NCBI GenBank assembly: GCA_022572355.1
Contig: JACZWC010000026.1
Location: 1 to 61,239, forward strand
Direction of reading: 5' to 3'
DNA length: 61,239 nt
Source: Bacteroidota bacterium
GTDB taxonomy: Bacteria > Bacteroidota > Bacteroidia > NORP154
Part shown: piece by piece, positions 16,601 through 26,789 of the stretch
How the letters are laid out: each line of letters begins with the position of its first letter
Numbering within the stretch: position 1 is the stretch's first letter
Program-made: the position numbers and the translations under genes
Notes under the pieces: model-generated
Seen by the model: the letters and a program-made list of their open reading frames with translations, nothing else
Told to the model about the DNA's origin: nothing
Databases searched by the model: none

Positions 16601-19600
16601 ATGATCAGTCGAATTGGCCTTTTAGCAATCGTACTATTGTTATCGACAAGCGCGTTGTATTCACAAAAAATTTCATCCTCACAAGTGCAACCGGTGTCGG
16701 GAAAACCTGCATTTTCCCAGCCTATTGTCAAACAAACAACAAACAATAAAATATATCTGGATTGGGAATCGCCAAAAACTGCAACTTATACGGAAACCTA
16801 TTCAGAGAAGTACCTTTATTTTAAAGGCGCTAAATATGATGGGAAATCCCATCAAATTCCAGTTTACATAAACAGAAAGAGGTTGGCTTCCAATGTTACA
16901 GGTGTTACTGCAAGCCTCAGCAATATGGAGTTCGAAGACCTAAATTCATCTGATTTGAATAACATTACCGGGCTGAATGAAATAGGTGAACAAATCGGAG
17001 TAACTTCCTCAGTAACCTATTTTAAGAAAACTCCACACGCAAGAATTTCCTTTGTGCCCATAAGGAAGAATCCGAGCACCGGCATCTTCCAAAAACTTAC
17101 TTCTTTTGATCTGGATGTAATTCCAACAGAGTTTTCCAGCGCAAATAATAAAATGAAAAAGGCACAATATGCGGCCAACTCCGTGTTGGAAAGCGGATCG
17201 TGGTATAAGATCAGTGTTACACAGAATGGAATCTACAAGCTCACCTACACTTTTTTGAAAAACATCGGCATCGATGTAGCGAACATCAATCCGCAAAATT
17301 TAAGATTATATGGAAACGGAGGGGGAATGATGCCCTATGACAACTCCGTTTTTCGTTACGACGACCTGGAAGAAAACGCAATAGAGGTTGTGGGCGAAGT
17401 TGATGGGAGCTTTGATGGAACTGACTACATCCTTTTCTATGGCGAAGGGCCAACCTCCTGGAGTTATTCCTCTTCGGACAATCGATACAAACACCAGTTA
17501 AATTTATACTCGGAAAAAACGTATTACTTCCTCACTACAGATGGAGGCACGGGCACGCCAAAGAGGATTACAACGCTGGCATCGGAACCGTCGTTTAATA
17601 CCGCCGTAACAAATTTTGACGACTATGACTTCCACGAAGCAGAGATTGAAAACCTAATAATCTCTGGAAGGCAGTGGTATGGTGAAAAATTTGATGTCCT
17701 TACCTCTTATAGCTTTCCATTTAGTTTTCCGAACCTTAGCAGTAGTGTAACCCTCGAGGTTTCCGTACTGGGCCGGGCAATTGCGCCTGCCACTGGAGGA
17801 TTCAGTGTAAAAGGTAATGGCTCACCATTGTCTTCGCTAGATTTATATACGAGTAGCGTCAACGGTAATTACTTGAATGACTATGGCGTTCCCAAAACGG
17901 ATGTGACCACTTTTTCTTCTGGAGATGCGATCACTATTTCCGTTAGCTATAGTAAAAGTGAACCGTCCTCCGTAGGATGGCTAAACTACATTGAACTCAA
18001 CGCAAGACGCGAGCTAAAAATGAGTGGCAACCAGATGGGATTTCGGGACATCCAATCCGTTGGCGCTGGTAATATTTCTAAGTTTTCCATTAGCAATGCC
18101 ACTTCATCATTAAGAGTTTGGGAAGTCACTAACCCCACCAATTGTGGCGAATGGACAACAGCACTTTCCGGGTCTACATTGGAATTTAATGTGATGACAG
18201 ATTCTCTAAGGCATTTCATTGCATTTAACGGCAACACTTATTTGAGCGCAACAGCTGGCGGCTCAGTTGCTAACCAGAACATTCACGGCCTGATTGGGCA
18301 ACCGGAATTTGTTATTGTGACGCATCCTGATTTCAAGGCGCAGGCGGATGATCTGGCTTCTTTTCATCGAACCAAAGATAACATGACCGTGGCGGTCGTA
18401 ACCAATGCAGATGTTTACAATGAGTTTTCATCAGGTGCCCAGGATATCACCGCTATCAAGGATCTAATGCGCATGCTTTACAACCGCGCTGCTGATTCAA
18501 CTGAATTGCCGAAATATCTGCTTCTATTTGGTGATGGGTCTTACGACAATCTCCATCGTCTTAGCAACAACACGAATTACATACCCACCTATCAATCAGC
18601 CGATTCTTATCGGCCCGTGTGGTCCTATGTGTCAGATGACTATTTTGGGTTATTGGACAACAGCGAAGGTGATGGCGCAAATGATGATATAGACATTGGT
18701 ATCGGAAGATTCCCGGTTCAAACAGCCTCTGAGGCAGAAGCGATGGTTTATAAGGTCACGAATTACAACTCTTCAAATACAATGCGCGATTGGAGGAACA
18801 TTATTTGCTTTATCGCAGATGATGAGGATAGTAACATCCATGTAGATCCGACGGATGATATTGCCACTTATATCGATACTACTTACTGCGAGTACAATAT
18901 TGATAAAATTTACCTGGACGCTTATCAGCAAGTTTCAAGCGCGGGAGGCCAACGTTATCCGGAGGCAAACGTAGCGCTCAATAGAAGAGTGGAGAAGGGC
19001 GCTCTCCTGATAAATTACACGGGACATGGCGGGGAGCTCGGTTGGGCTCATGAAAGGATATTGGAAAACTCAGACATCAATAGCTGGTCGAATTTAAACA
19101 GATTACCTGTTTTTACAACGGCAACCTGTGAATTTAGCCGGTTCGATGACCCGGCAAGAACCGCTGCGGGAGAATTCGTTTATCTCAACCCAAATGGTGG
19201 GGGCATCGCACTGCTCACCACAGTACGGCTGGTCTTTTCCGGCGCCAATCAAACGCTTACCAATAATTTTTATAAGACGGTATTCGTGCCGATCAACGGT
19301 GAAATGCCCCGGTTGGGTGATGTGGTAATGATTACCAAAAACAAAACGGGCAATGGTATCAATTCCAGAAAATACTGTTTGTTGGGGGATCCTGCATTGC
19401 GCATGGCATATCCAGAACACAAAGTGTTAACCGATTCAATTAATGGGCAGGTGATTATGGGCGATTTAGACACCTTAAAAGCCTTGAGTTTGGTAACGAT
19501 CAGCGGGCACATCAACAACAAAGCGGGAGGGAAATACACATCATTCAATGGTACGGTGTATCCAACGGTTTACGACAAAGCTGTGGTAATTACAACATTA

Positions 19601-20512
19601 AAAAACGATCCCGCTAGTAATATTATAAATTTCTATCTGCAGAAAAGCATACTGTTTCGTGGAAAAGCAACAGTAACTAATGGTGAGTTCAGTTACTCAT
19701 TTATAGTACCAAAGGACATTGCATACCAAAATGATTTTGGGCGCATAAGTTATTATGCTGAAAATGGTGTTACAGATGCCCACGGTTGCTACGAAGAGTT
19801 TATCATCGGAGGATCATCATCTAATATTGCTGCAGATAAAACCGGGCCGGAAGTTGATCTTTACATGAACGACACCAGCTTTGTCTTTGGTGGAATTACC
19901 GATGAGAACCCCACCTTGTTGGCATTCATTTTTGATGAGCATGGAATCAACACAAGCGGTAATGGAATCGGACATGACATTGTGGCAATTTTAGATGGAG
20001 AAACCAATAACCCAATCGTACTCAATGATGACTATATCGCTGATAGAGACACCTATAAAAGCGGTTTTATTTCATACGACTTTTCGAACCTCGAAGAAGG
20101 AAATCATACTTTGAGCTTGAAAGTTTGGGATGTTTATAACAATTCCACAGAAGCAATTACAGAATTTATAGTTGCTAATTCGGCAGATCTTGTCTTAAGC
20201 CATGTGCTCAACTACCCAAACCCATTTACTACCTACACTGAGTTTTGGTTTGAACACAATCGGCCAGGACAAAGCCTCGAGGTTCAGATTCAAATATTTA
20301 CAATTTCAGGAAGGTTGATTAAAACTATCAATACAAACGTTTTTACACTGGGATATCGCCCTGACCCGAAAGTGTATACGGATCTTCAATGGAATGGAAA
20401 AGATGACTTTGGAGATAATATTGGAAGGGGTGTTTACGTGTATCATCTCAAAGTAAAAGCAGAAGATGGGTCTTTTGCAGATAAGTTTGAGAAATTGGTT
20501 ATTCTCAATTAA
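16601..20512 (+). CDS. porU: Type IX secretion C25-family signal peptidase PorU
   Basis: Cell-surface gingipain-like cysteine protease that removes the C-terminal sorting domain of T9SS cargo and joins the cargo to the surface anchor. 1303 residues: signal peptide (LLAIVLLLSTSALYSQ, ends ~22), a long beta-rich N-terminal region, the C25 peptidase domain (~560-935), Ig-like domains, and a CTD-like end (NYPNPF at ~1206). Catalytic residues fit the family: His809 in NYTGHGGELGW and Cys843 in TATCEFSRFD. Length is normal for PorU. A TATCTTTA box lies very close to the ATG. porV follows 120 bases downstream, the usual pairing in Bacteroidota, where PorV shuttles cargo to PorU. Confidence 0.96.
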   Translation: MISRIGLLAIVLLLSTSALYSQKISSSQVQPVSGKPAFSQPIVKQTTNNKIYLDWESPKTATYTETYSEKYLYFKGAKYDGKSHQIPVYINRKRLASNVTGVTASLSNMEFEDLNSSDLNNITGLNEIGEQIGVTSSVTYFKKTPHARISFVPIRKNPSTGIFQKLTSFDLDVIPTEFSSANNKMKKAQYAANSVLESGSWYKISVTQNGIYKLTYTFLKNIGIDVANINPQNLRLYGNGGGMMPYDNSVFRYDDLEENAIEVVGEVDGSFDGTDYILFYGEGPTSWSYSSSDNRYKHQLNLYSEKTYYFLTTDGGTGTPKRITTLASEPSFNTAVTNFDDYDFHEAEIENLIISGRQWYGEKFDVLTSYSFPFSFPNLSSSVTLEVSVLGRAIAPATGGFSVKGNGSPLSSLDLYTSSVNGNYLNDYGVPKTDVTTFSSGDAITISVSYSKSEPSSVGWLNYIELNARRELKMSGNQMGFRDIQSVGAGNISKFSISNATSSLRVWEVTNPTNCGEWTTALSGSTLEFNVMTDSLRHFIAFNGNTYLSATAGGSVANQNIHGLIGQPEFVIVTHPDFKAQADDLASFHRTKDNMTVAVVTNADVYNEFSSGAQDITAIKDLMRMLYNRAADSTELPKYLLLFGDGSYDNLHRLSNNTNYIPTYQSADSYRPVWSYVSDDYFGLLDNSEGDGANDDIDIGIGRFPVQTASEAEAMVYKVTNYNSSNTMRDWRNIICFIADDEDSNIHVDPTDDIATYIDTTYCEYNIDKIYLDAYQQVSSAGGQRYPEANVALNRRVEKGALLINYTGHGGELGWAHERILENSDINSWSNLNRLPVFTTATCEFSRFDDPARTAAGEFVYLNPNGGGIALLTTVRLVFSGANQTLTNNFYKTVFVPINGEMPRLGDVVMITKNKTGNGINSRKYCLLGDPALRMAYPEHKVLTDSINGQVIMGDLDTLKALSLVTISGHINNKAGGKYTSFNGTVYPTVYDKAVVITTLKNDPASNIINFYLQKSILFRGKATVTNGEFSYSFIVPKDIAYQNDFGRISYYAENGVTDAHGCYEEFIIGGSSSNIAADKTGPEVDLYMNDTSFVFGGITDENPTLLAFIFDEHGINTSGNGIGHDIVAILDGETNNPIVLNDDYIADRDTYKSGFISYDFSNLEEGNHTLSLKVWDVYNNSTEAITEFIVANSADLVLSHVLNYPNPFTTYTEFWFEHNRPGQSLEVQIQIFTISGRLIKTINTNVFTLGYRPDPKVYTDLQWNGKDDFGDNIGRGVYVYHLKVKAEDGSFADKFEKLVILN

Positions 20513-20599
20513 ACAATAAAAAATAACACGTTTCGTTTTATAGAAAACTTCAGAGATAGTTACTCTGGAACCATTCGCAATAAACCACGTATAATTGCC

Positions 20600-20607
20600 T
20601 ATATTTG
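20600..20607 (+). promoter_or_regulatory. -7 box upstream of porV
   Basis: TATATTTG matches TAnnTTTG exactly and lies 26 bases before the porV ATG. It is inside a small CCTAT/ATAGG hairpin (20598-20602 with 20611-20615). No good -33 TTG at the right distance, so medium support only. Confidence 0.4.
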
Positions 20608-20632
20608 TCCATAGGCAGACCTGATAAAACAG

Positions 20633-21898
20633 ATGAAAGGGCTAATAAAAAAGACGGCTTATTGGCAGATGACAACTTTCGTGTTGTCTATGCTCATTGT
20701 TGGTATTGGTTTGTGTTCGGCACAGGCCCAGATAGCAACAAATCAGCTTAATGGCGGCACGGTAAACACCATCACAACAGCCGTACCATTGTTATTGATA
20801 TCGCCTGATGCCCGTTCAGGCGCTATGGGCGATGCAGGTGTTGCATCGAAACCCGATGCCAACTCAACTCACTGGAATCCTGCGAAATACGCGTTTATTG
20901 AAGACGATATGGGATTCTCTGTATCCTACACTCCCTGGCTTCGAGCTTTGGTACCTGATATAAACCTGGCCTATCTCTCGGGTTATAAAAGGATAGACAA
21001 AAACCAAACAATTGGTGTTTCCCTGTTATATTTTTCTTTGGGAAACATCATTTTCACCAATATGGTTGGTGAGGTAACCGGAGAATTTAACCCAAATGAA
21101 TTTTCAATTGATGGAACATACGCCAGAAAGCTTTCTGACCATTTTTCGGGAGGAATAGCCCTTAGATATATTTATTCTAACCTTACCGGTGGATACTACA
21201 TCGAAAGCGCTGGCCAATCCAAGGCGGGTCAGTCAATTGCAGCTGACATATCTGTTTATTATCAACATGACGTAGAGCTTGGCGACAAATCCGGAGAGTA
21301 TGCATTGGGACTGAACATTTCTAATATAGGATCGAAGATGTCTTATACTGAAACAGCGGATCGTGATTTCATCCCCATCAATTTGCGGTTGGGTGCCCGA
21401 TTGTCTGTTGATATTGATGATTATAACTCCATTTCCATTATGGTCGACGTAAATAAGTTATTGGTTCCAACTCCTCCTATATATGACACCGCAGCAGGAC
21501 AGGAAGATGTAATTCTATTTGGTAAGGACCCCAATCGCTCGGTGGTGAGCGGCATGGTGGGTTCATTCAACGATGCCCCGGGAGTGGCGAACAACAGTGG
21601 CAAGAGAAGTGTAAGCAAAGAAGAATTGAGAGAAATCACTTACTCGATTGGTTTGGAATATTGGTACTCAGGCCAGTTTGCTGTAAGGGCAGGTTACTTT
21701 CATGAGCACGCGACAAAGGGAAATCGAAAATTCTTCACATTAGGTGCCGGATTAAAATACAATGTATTCGGTATTGACTTTGCATATCTAATTCCTACCG
21801 AAGCAAAGCACCCATTGGAAAACACACTTCGTTTTACGTTGCTATTCGATTTTGAAGGGCTAAAAGAACAAAACCAGGAAACGCCGCCAAAGTCATAA
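20633..21898 (+). CDS. porV: Type IX secretion outer-membrane shuttle protein PorV
   Basis: FadL-like outer-membrane beta-barrel that takes T9SS substrates from the translocon to the PorU attachment complex. 421 residues with a signal peptide (VLSMLIVGIGLCSAQAQ, ends ~33) and the diagnostic N-terminal segment after it: LLISPDARSGAMGDAGVA (~55-72) followed by HWNPAKYAF (~82). The barrel runs to a C-terminal strand ending LRFTLLFDFE, and a short charged tail. Length is typical. Adjacent to porU on the same strand, with its own likely promoter. Confidence 0.96.
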   Translation: MKGLIKKTAYWQMTTFVLSMLIVGIGLCSAQAQIATNQLNGGTVNTITTAVPLLLISPDARSGAMGDAGVASKPDANSTHWNPAKYAFIEDDMGFSVSYTPWLRALVPDINLAYLSGYKRIDKNQTIGVSLLYFSLGNIIFTNMVGEVTGEFNPNEFSIDGTYARKLSDHFSGGIALRYIYSNLTGGYYIESAGQSKAGQSIAADISVYYQHDVELGDKSGEYALGLNISNIGSKMSYTETADRDFIPINLRLGARLSVDIDDYNSISIMVDVNKLLVPTPPIYDTAAGQEDVILFGKDPNRSVVSGMVGSFNDAPGVANNSGKRSVSKEELREITYSIGLEYWYSGQFAVRAGYFHEHATKGNRKFFTLGAGLKYNVFGIDFAYLIPTEAKHPLENTLRFTLLFDFEGLKEQNQETPPKS

Positions 21899-22043
21899 CA
21901 ATTGCTGGACGGTTGAAAGACAGTTGTAAGTAAAACGATTGTCTAACTATTGTTTACCTATGGTCTTACCTTCGTTTATTAACCATTGTCTCTAACTATT
22001 TCTTTACATTTTAGTAACTTAGATTCTCATTTTTTCTCTCTAA

Positions 22044-22547
22044 ATGGATATAAGAGTAGGCTTCGGATTTGATGTTCATCAATTACATGACGGACAGGAT
22101 TTTATAATCGGAGGTGTTCATATAGAACACCGCAAAGGCGCTGTTGGACACTCTGACGCAGATGTGCTCATTCATGCGATCTGTGATGCCTTATTGGGCG
22201 CAGCCAATCTTAAGGACATAGGAACTCACTTCCCCGACAGTGATGGTAAATATGAAAACATCGACAGCTCTATCCTGCTAAATAATGTAATTGGCCTCCT
22301 TTCTAAGGAAGGATATTCAATAAACAATATTGACTCAACAGTTTGTCTGGAAGCTCCTAAAATCAAACCCTACATTGCCTCCATGCAGGAGCATTTATCT
22401 GAGATTATGAAACTCGACGTGGACAGAATCTCTATCAAAGCCACTACCAGTGAGAAAATGGGGTTTGTAGGCCGGGAAGAAGGCGTAACCGCCTATGCTA
22501 CTGTTCTGATTCAGAAGCCTTCTGCTTCTTCTTCTTCTTCTTCTTAA
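22044..22547 (+). CDS. ispF: 2-C-methyl-D-erythritol 2,4-cyclodiphosphate synthase
   Basis: Fifth enzyme of the MEP isoprenoid pathway: converts 4-diphosphocytidyl-2-C-methyl-D-erythritol 2-phosphate to the 2,4-cyclodiphosphate, releasing CMP. Zinc ligands Asp10 and His12 (GFGFDVHQL) and His44 (GHSDADVLIH) are present, as is the KATTSEKMGFVGREEG segment (~131). 167 residues; the enzyme core ends near residue 159 (AYATVLIQ), and the rest is a PSA plus six-serine tail encoded by a CTT microsatellite. The last 50 bases overlap the end of the DUF2490 gene on the other strand. Stands alone, without ispD. Confidence 0.96.
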   Translation: MDIRVGFGFDVHQLHDGQDFIIGGVHIEHRKGAVGHSDADVLIHAICDALLGAANLKDIGTHFPDSDGKYENIDSSILLNNVIGLLSKEGYSINNIDSTVCLEAPKIKPYIASMQEHLSEIMKLDVDRISIKATTSEKMGFVGREEGVTAYATVLIQKPSASSSSSS

Positions 22548-23217
22548 TCAACCTGCCCTTTAGCTTATAAAGATAGCTCAAGCCAATTATATAAGAATAC
22601 TTTGGATTATTCACGTTGAACTCCCTTTGAATTCTGTAAAAGATCGTTACCTCATTGCGTTTGTTGAGGTCCAGGTCTGTCCCAATCGTATAGCGAACCT
22701 TATCAAATTGTTTTGCGGTTATATCCAGGTAGACTTCCGATGAAATATAAGGACTGAACATCTTATCTAAATCCAATTTCAACGTCAACTTATTTCGATC
22801 ATAATAATCGGTTCTGGGGCCATTGTTCCGCTGTCCGTATTCCACTTGCATTCGGGCTCTGTAAAGCACGATAATTGGCTTCGCCTTGTACCTGAAGCGA
22901 ACATCTCCATGGAGCCGATTAACCACTCTGTAGGTTCCATCCAATCTTTGAACATTTTTGAACCTGTAAGCTCCAGATACTTTTAAGTACTTGTTCAATC
23001 TGTAAGCCGCTCCAACTTGGGAGAAGTAGTTTTTTATTGAAGAGATATTGTCGTTCATACGAACTTGTTCTTCAAAATGAACGCTCAGTTTCTTCGTAAT
23101 GTTTTTGCGAATTCCCGCTCCTGTCCAAAGTTCGGCATCACTGACTTGGGCAACTCCTGAACTGCAAATGGCAGCAGCACATCCAATAAAATAAAATCGC
23201 TTTATAAACCCGGTCAT
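22498..23217 (-). CDS. DUF2490 outer-membrane-like protein
   Basis: 239 residues with a signal peptide (FYFIGCAAAICSSGVAQ, ends ~24) and then alternating beta-strands with aromatic girdles (AELWTGAGIRKNITKKLSVHF; YFSQVGAAYRLNKYLKVSGAYR; RNEVTIFYRIQREF), the pattern of DUF2490, a small predicted beta-barrel. The C-terminal tail is a lysine run followed by QKASESEQ, encoded by the opposite strand of the ispF microsatellite. It is the last gene of the six-gene minus-strand operon and begins 20 bases after the CotH-like gene. Function unknown; perhaps an outer-membrane component for whatever the operon makes or exports. Confidence 0.8.
   Translation of the reverse strand: MTGFIKRFYFIGCAAAICSSGVAQVSDAELWTGAGIRKNITKKLSVHFEEQVRMNDNISSIKNYFSQVGAAYRLNKYLKVSGAYRFKNVQRLDGTYRVVNRLHGDVRFRYKAKPIIVLYRARMQVEYGQRNNGPRTDYYDRNKLTLKLDLDKMFSPYISSEVYLDITAKQFDKVRYTIGTDLDLNKRNEVTIFYRIQREFNVNNPKYSYIIGLSYLYKLKGRLIKKKKKKKQKASESEQ
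22525..22545. repeat. (CTT)7 microsatellite shared by two gene ends
   Basis: Seven CTT triplets. On the plus strand they code the terminal serines of IspF; on the minus strand they code the lysine run near the end of the DUF2490 protein. Gain or loss of a triplet keeps both frames. Confidence 0.9.
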
Positions 23218-23237
23218 CTTTTGTAGTTAAACCATGA

Positions 23238-26200
23238 TTACGGTTTCCCTAAATAGGATATAACCGCATAGGAGGTTAATGAGGATGTGATCAGCTGGCA
23301 GTAATAGATACCAGCGGCGAGATTTGAAGGTTGAAAAGGTATGTAGTGTTGCCCTTTACTCATGACACCTTCCGTTAACGTTGTTATTTCTTTGCCATAA
23401 GTATCAATTATCCTGAGCTGTGCATGTTCATTTTTATCTAGAGAAACCCTTATAGTTGTAGAATGATCGAAGGGGTTTGGATAAGCCTCCAGCGATGTCG
23501 AGTTATTGCTAATGGGCGTATCTTCCGTTCCAACAATACAAGGTGTAAATCCTACACCCGGAGATCCTCCAAAACAACCCGCAAACCAATTGTAATAGCT
23601 ACTCATATTATTATACGGGTCTAATAATTCCAATGTTGACCCATATCCATTTGCAGCGAAAGGCCAAAGAGAATCACCAGTAAAGCTCACTGTTAAATAA
23701 AGTTGATTGTTTTCATCGTACAAGCTTAGGCTTTCTCCCACGCTGCTTATTCCAAAGTTGAATGGTCCAATAACATTGTTCACCGAATTGTTGTACAAGC
23801 TGAACTTTGCCGTGTCTTCACAAAGCACGAGATATTCATCCTGTAGCAATACAGTACTATCTGGTATTGTAAAAGAATTATTGGCTGAATCCCTCAATAC
23901 CCAACCCGAAATATCCACATCAATCGTTCCATAGTTATGCAGTTCAATCCAGTCGCCAGCATCCCAATTCACAATTGACCGATAGTTTATTTCACTGATG
24001 GTAATCCTATTTGTATCTGGCTCGCCGAAGAAATACGCAGTAAATACTTCATTGGTATCGATGTTAAGCGTAATAGAGGGATTGTAATCAGGATTAGGCA
24101 CCAGATTCAAAGATTGCCAAAAGGAAAATTCATACCCTGGATTGGGATAAGCTGTAAGGGTAACCGGTACCCCATCGAAATAAATGCCAGCCCAGGGAAA
24201 TGAATCAGGAATAATCGTACTTATTTTGATCGTGCCGGCTCCTTCAGGATATACATCCAATGTAACAGATACCTGCTTGTTGAGGCTAAACTCTTGCTCA
24301 ATATGATCTCTGGCAGGCTGAGGGCGCCCATTAATAAAACCAATTAAACTCGCCTCGACATTTATTTGATACCAACTGTTGAAATCGCCTCCCCACCTTG
24401 CGATATGCCTGGGCATCTCACCAATAATCGAATCCCGGTAAGAGTAGGCCAGATTCCTCAATACCTTAGAATGAAATACTGTATTGATCAAATCTGCATA
24501 CCGGTTGATAAAGTAATTGCTAAACGTTGGATTCAACAAAAGAGCATTGAACATTGCTGCGTGTACTGTATTGGATTGGGTCTTCACCCTGTTGATATCG
24601 TTATCATTTGGTGTCCCTCCAAAGCCCAAGCCAAAGTCCATATCCGTAACGATGTACCTCCACTTGGATCCCGGCTTTTGTGATTTCCAGTATTTGATGT
24701 TGTTCTGTGGCCAATCCCAATTGACGTAATAGGTTTGGGTGATAAAATGATCACAAAAGTTTTCAATGTCGAGCAGAGTCTTAACGACATCATAGTTGGC
24801 TTGAATAGCCATGCTATTGGTAATGATGAAATTAGCGAGGTTAAGAAAATCTACGTTGGACCCTTCCATGACTGCACCATCAAATTGCAGTATATCCACA
24901 CTATCCGGGTTCACACCAAAGTTCTCTGCCAGATAATATTTCCCAATTTTTTCTCTGATGTTTTGAATGCCCCAGAACTCTCCATTCAAATACACAATCG
25001 CTGGCACATGATCCTGGTAGTCATTAAAAGTATTCTCCACCGCCTTGTGCATTAGCGCATCTCTGAAAAAGGTTCCGTTTTGGGCAGTTTCATTGCCGGA
25101 CGTTCTGAGAATGAATCTCTTAAAGCTGTAAATTTCTTTATCCGGAAACAGCTGGTAGTCAAGCGTACTTTTGCCCCATCTCCCCTTGGCCAGAATCCGC
25201 AACGACTTCTGCGGTTGAGCTCGTGACCATCCACCATGAATTTTCATTCCAAAATCCTGATCAAACTGCAAAACTGCGTCGGCACTATAATATTCAAGGT
25301 GAATAGGTATTTCCCAGTTTTGCCAGAAGTTTGCTCCAAAATTGGGATTTCCGGGATCTGCATTCGGGCCCAATACATAAATACCCGTGTTAAAATCCCA
25401 CAAATTAGCCGGATCAGTAGTTATTGATAAGACGGGCAATGTCGAAGCGTCATCGATAAAATAACTTTTGGTGATAATCTCGCTTGGTAAATATCCCGTG
25501 GCGAAGGCCCTTGCCCTGATAATCATATTGGAGTCAATACTGATGGGCACACTGTATAAAGGGTCTGTCACATCCGGAACACTTCCATCCATGGTTATTC
25601 TTATTTGAGAAGCTGGAAAAGTATCAGATAACAGTAGTGTTTGATTAACCATGTAAAATCCGCCAGCCAAAGAAAACACAGGATCGGCTACGTAACCGGT
25701 GGCAGTGGATGAACTATTGTTGGTAGCATCTGGTGTAGGTATACCAAAATACACATTGTTCACACTGCCATCAGGAAAGCTCCCGTACGAGTTGTCAACT
25801 TGTAAATATGGAAAAGTCATCATATCGATAGTTGACTTGGAAGGATTCATCAGGTAAACACTTTCGCCATTACCGCTCAACTTAAAATCCGTGTGTAAAA
25901 AAGACTGCCCCGGATTAAACCACAGGGGCAATGGATCATAAAAAGTAGAACTATTCTTAATCCCTACGGACAAAAACGGCCTTGCAGTCAAATCTGAAGA
26001 AAATGTGTTTACATTGTGCGCCTGAATGGCCAAAACATTGGTGCCAATTATCAAAACCGACTTGAGCTGAGCTTCGGTTATCTTCCATTCATCTGGTAAT
26101 TGCCCTTGGTAAAGTAGCGCTTCATGCTCTACATAAGCCAGGTCATCATATGGCGTCGGTGTACCGTTGATTCCAACATTCGCCCTTATCATCTCATATC

Positions 26201-26789
26201 CATTTAAATATGAGACAAATGAATCATCAAAATCCATGTGAAAGACCGCGTTGGCCAACGCAGCGGTATCGATGATAGTGAACTCGTGCCTCATGAATAC
26301 GGATGACAATGGTGGGCTGAGAACCGTACCGTCATCACCATCTCCATAGCCTATTCCCCCTGCACCCAACAGCCAGGCAGAGTCATCAAATCCCAACTGC
26401 GCCCATGTTGAATCTACGGGTGCGGTCGGTACTATGTATCTCCACACGCTGATGTCTTTTACAACAGACTCCCAATGGTCAATGCTCGTTTTTCTATCCT
26501 TTTCTGAGGCAAAGACCGTTAAGTAACCTCCGGACTGTATCATCACCGATGGGAAAGTCCAGAAATCTGCAGTATCCAAATTATCACTTAATGAATATCC
26601 TTGTAAATTAACTGCGGTGGCCCCTGCATTGTACAATTCAATAAAATCAGGGTAGTCGCCATCCTCATCTGCGGTAATACTGGCATTTCGTGAACATACT
26701 TCATTAATAGTAATCTGAGAATAAGCACCCAATACATTCATCAGAAGCAACACAGCCACCATAAAACCAATACGCTTTAGCTGTTTCAT
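23238..26789 (-). CDS. CotH kinase-like protein with lamin-tail domains and T9SS sorting end
   Basis: Large surface protein exported by T9SS. Order (counting from the ATG at 26789): signal peptide (FMVAVLLLMNVLGAYSQ, to ~24); lamin-tail domain (ITINEVCSRNAS to ~90); beta-sandwich; chitobiase/Fn3-like repeat (RITMDGSVPDVTDPLYS ~385); CotH domain (~480-770, MKIHGGWSRAQPQKSLRI, LRTSGNETAQNGTFFRDALM, VYLNGEFWGIQNIREKI, YIVTDMDFGLGFGG); second lamin-tail domain (ISEINYRSIVNWDAGDWIELHNYG ~935); and a type A sorting domain (EAYPNPFDHSTTIRV). CotH proteins are atypical secreted kinases. The ATG at 26789 overlaps the preceding TGA (ATGA); an ATG at 26801 or 26816 would lengthen the N-region. The VTC and DUF4956 genes lie upstream in the same operon. 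Confidence 0.9.
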   Translation of the reverse strand: MKQLKRIGFMVAVLLLMNVLGAYSQITINEVCSRNASITADEDGDYPDFIELYNAGATAVNLQGYSLSDNLDTADFWTFPSVMIQSGGYLTVFASEKDRKTSIDHWESVVKDISVWRYIVPTAPVDSTWAQLGFDDSAWLLGAGGIGYGDGDDGTVLSPPLSSVFMRHEFTIIDTAALANAVFHMDFDDSFVSYLNGYEMIRANVGINGTPTPYDDLAYVEHEALLYQGQLPDEWKITEAQLKSVLIIGTNVLAIQAHNVNTFSSDLTARPFLSVGIKNSSTFYDPLPLWFNPGQSFLHTDFKLSGNGESVYLMNPSKSTIDMMTFPYLQVDNSYGSFPDGSVNNVYFGIPTPDATNNSSSTATGYVADPVFSLAGGFYMVNQTLLLSDTFPASQIRITMDGSVPDVTDPLYSVPISIDSNMIIRARAFATGYLPSEIITKSYFIDDASTLPVLSITTDPANLWDFNTGIYVLGPNADPGNPNFGANFWQNWEIPIHLEYYSADAVLQFDQDFGMKIHGGWSRAQPQKSLRILAKGRWGKSTLDYQLFPDKEIYSFKRFILRTSGNETAQNGTFFRDALMHKAVENTFNDYQDHVPAIVYLNGEFWGIQNIREKIGKYYLAENFGVNPDSVDILQFDGAVMEGSNVDFLNLANFIITNSMAIQANYDVVKTLLDIENFCDHFITQTYYVNWDWPQNNIKYWKSQKPGSKWRYIVTDMDFGLGFGGTPNDNDINRVKTQSNTVHAAMFNALLLNPTFSNYFINRYADLINTVFHSKVLRNLAYSYRDSIIGEMPRHIARWGGDFNSWYQINVEASLIGFINGRPQPARDHIEQEFSLNKQVSVTLDVYPEGAGTIKISTIIPDSFPWAGIYFDGVPVTLTAYPNPGYEFSFWQSLNLVPNPDYNPSITLNIDTNEVFTAYFFGEPDTNRITISEINYRSIVNWDAGDWIELHNYGTIDVDISGWVLRDSANNSFTIPDSTVLLQDEYLVLCEDTAKFSLYNNSVNNVIGPFNFGISSVGESLSLYDENNQLYLTVSFTGDSLWPFAANGYGSTLELLDPYNNMSSYYNWFAGCFGGSPGVGFTPCIVGTEDTPISNNSTSLEAYPNPFDHSTTIRVSLDKNEHAQLRIIDTYGKEITTLTEGVMSKGQHYIPFQPSNLAAGIYYCQLITSSLTSYAVISYLGKP

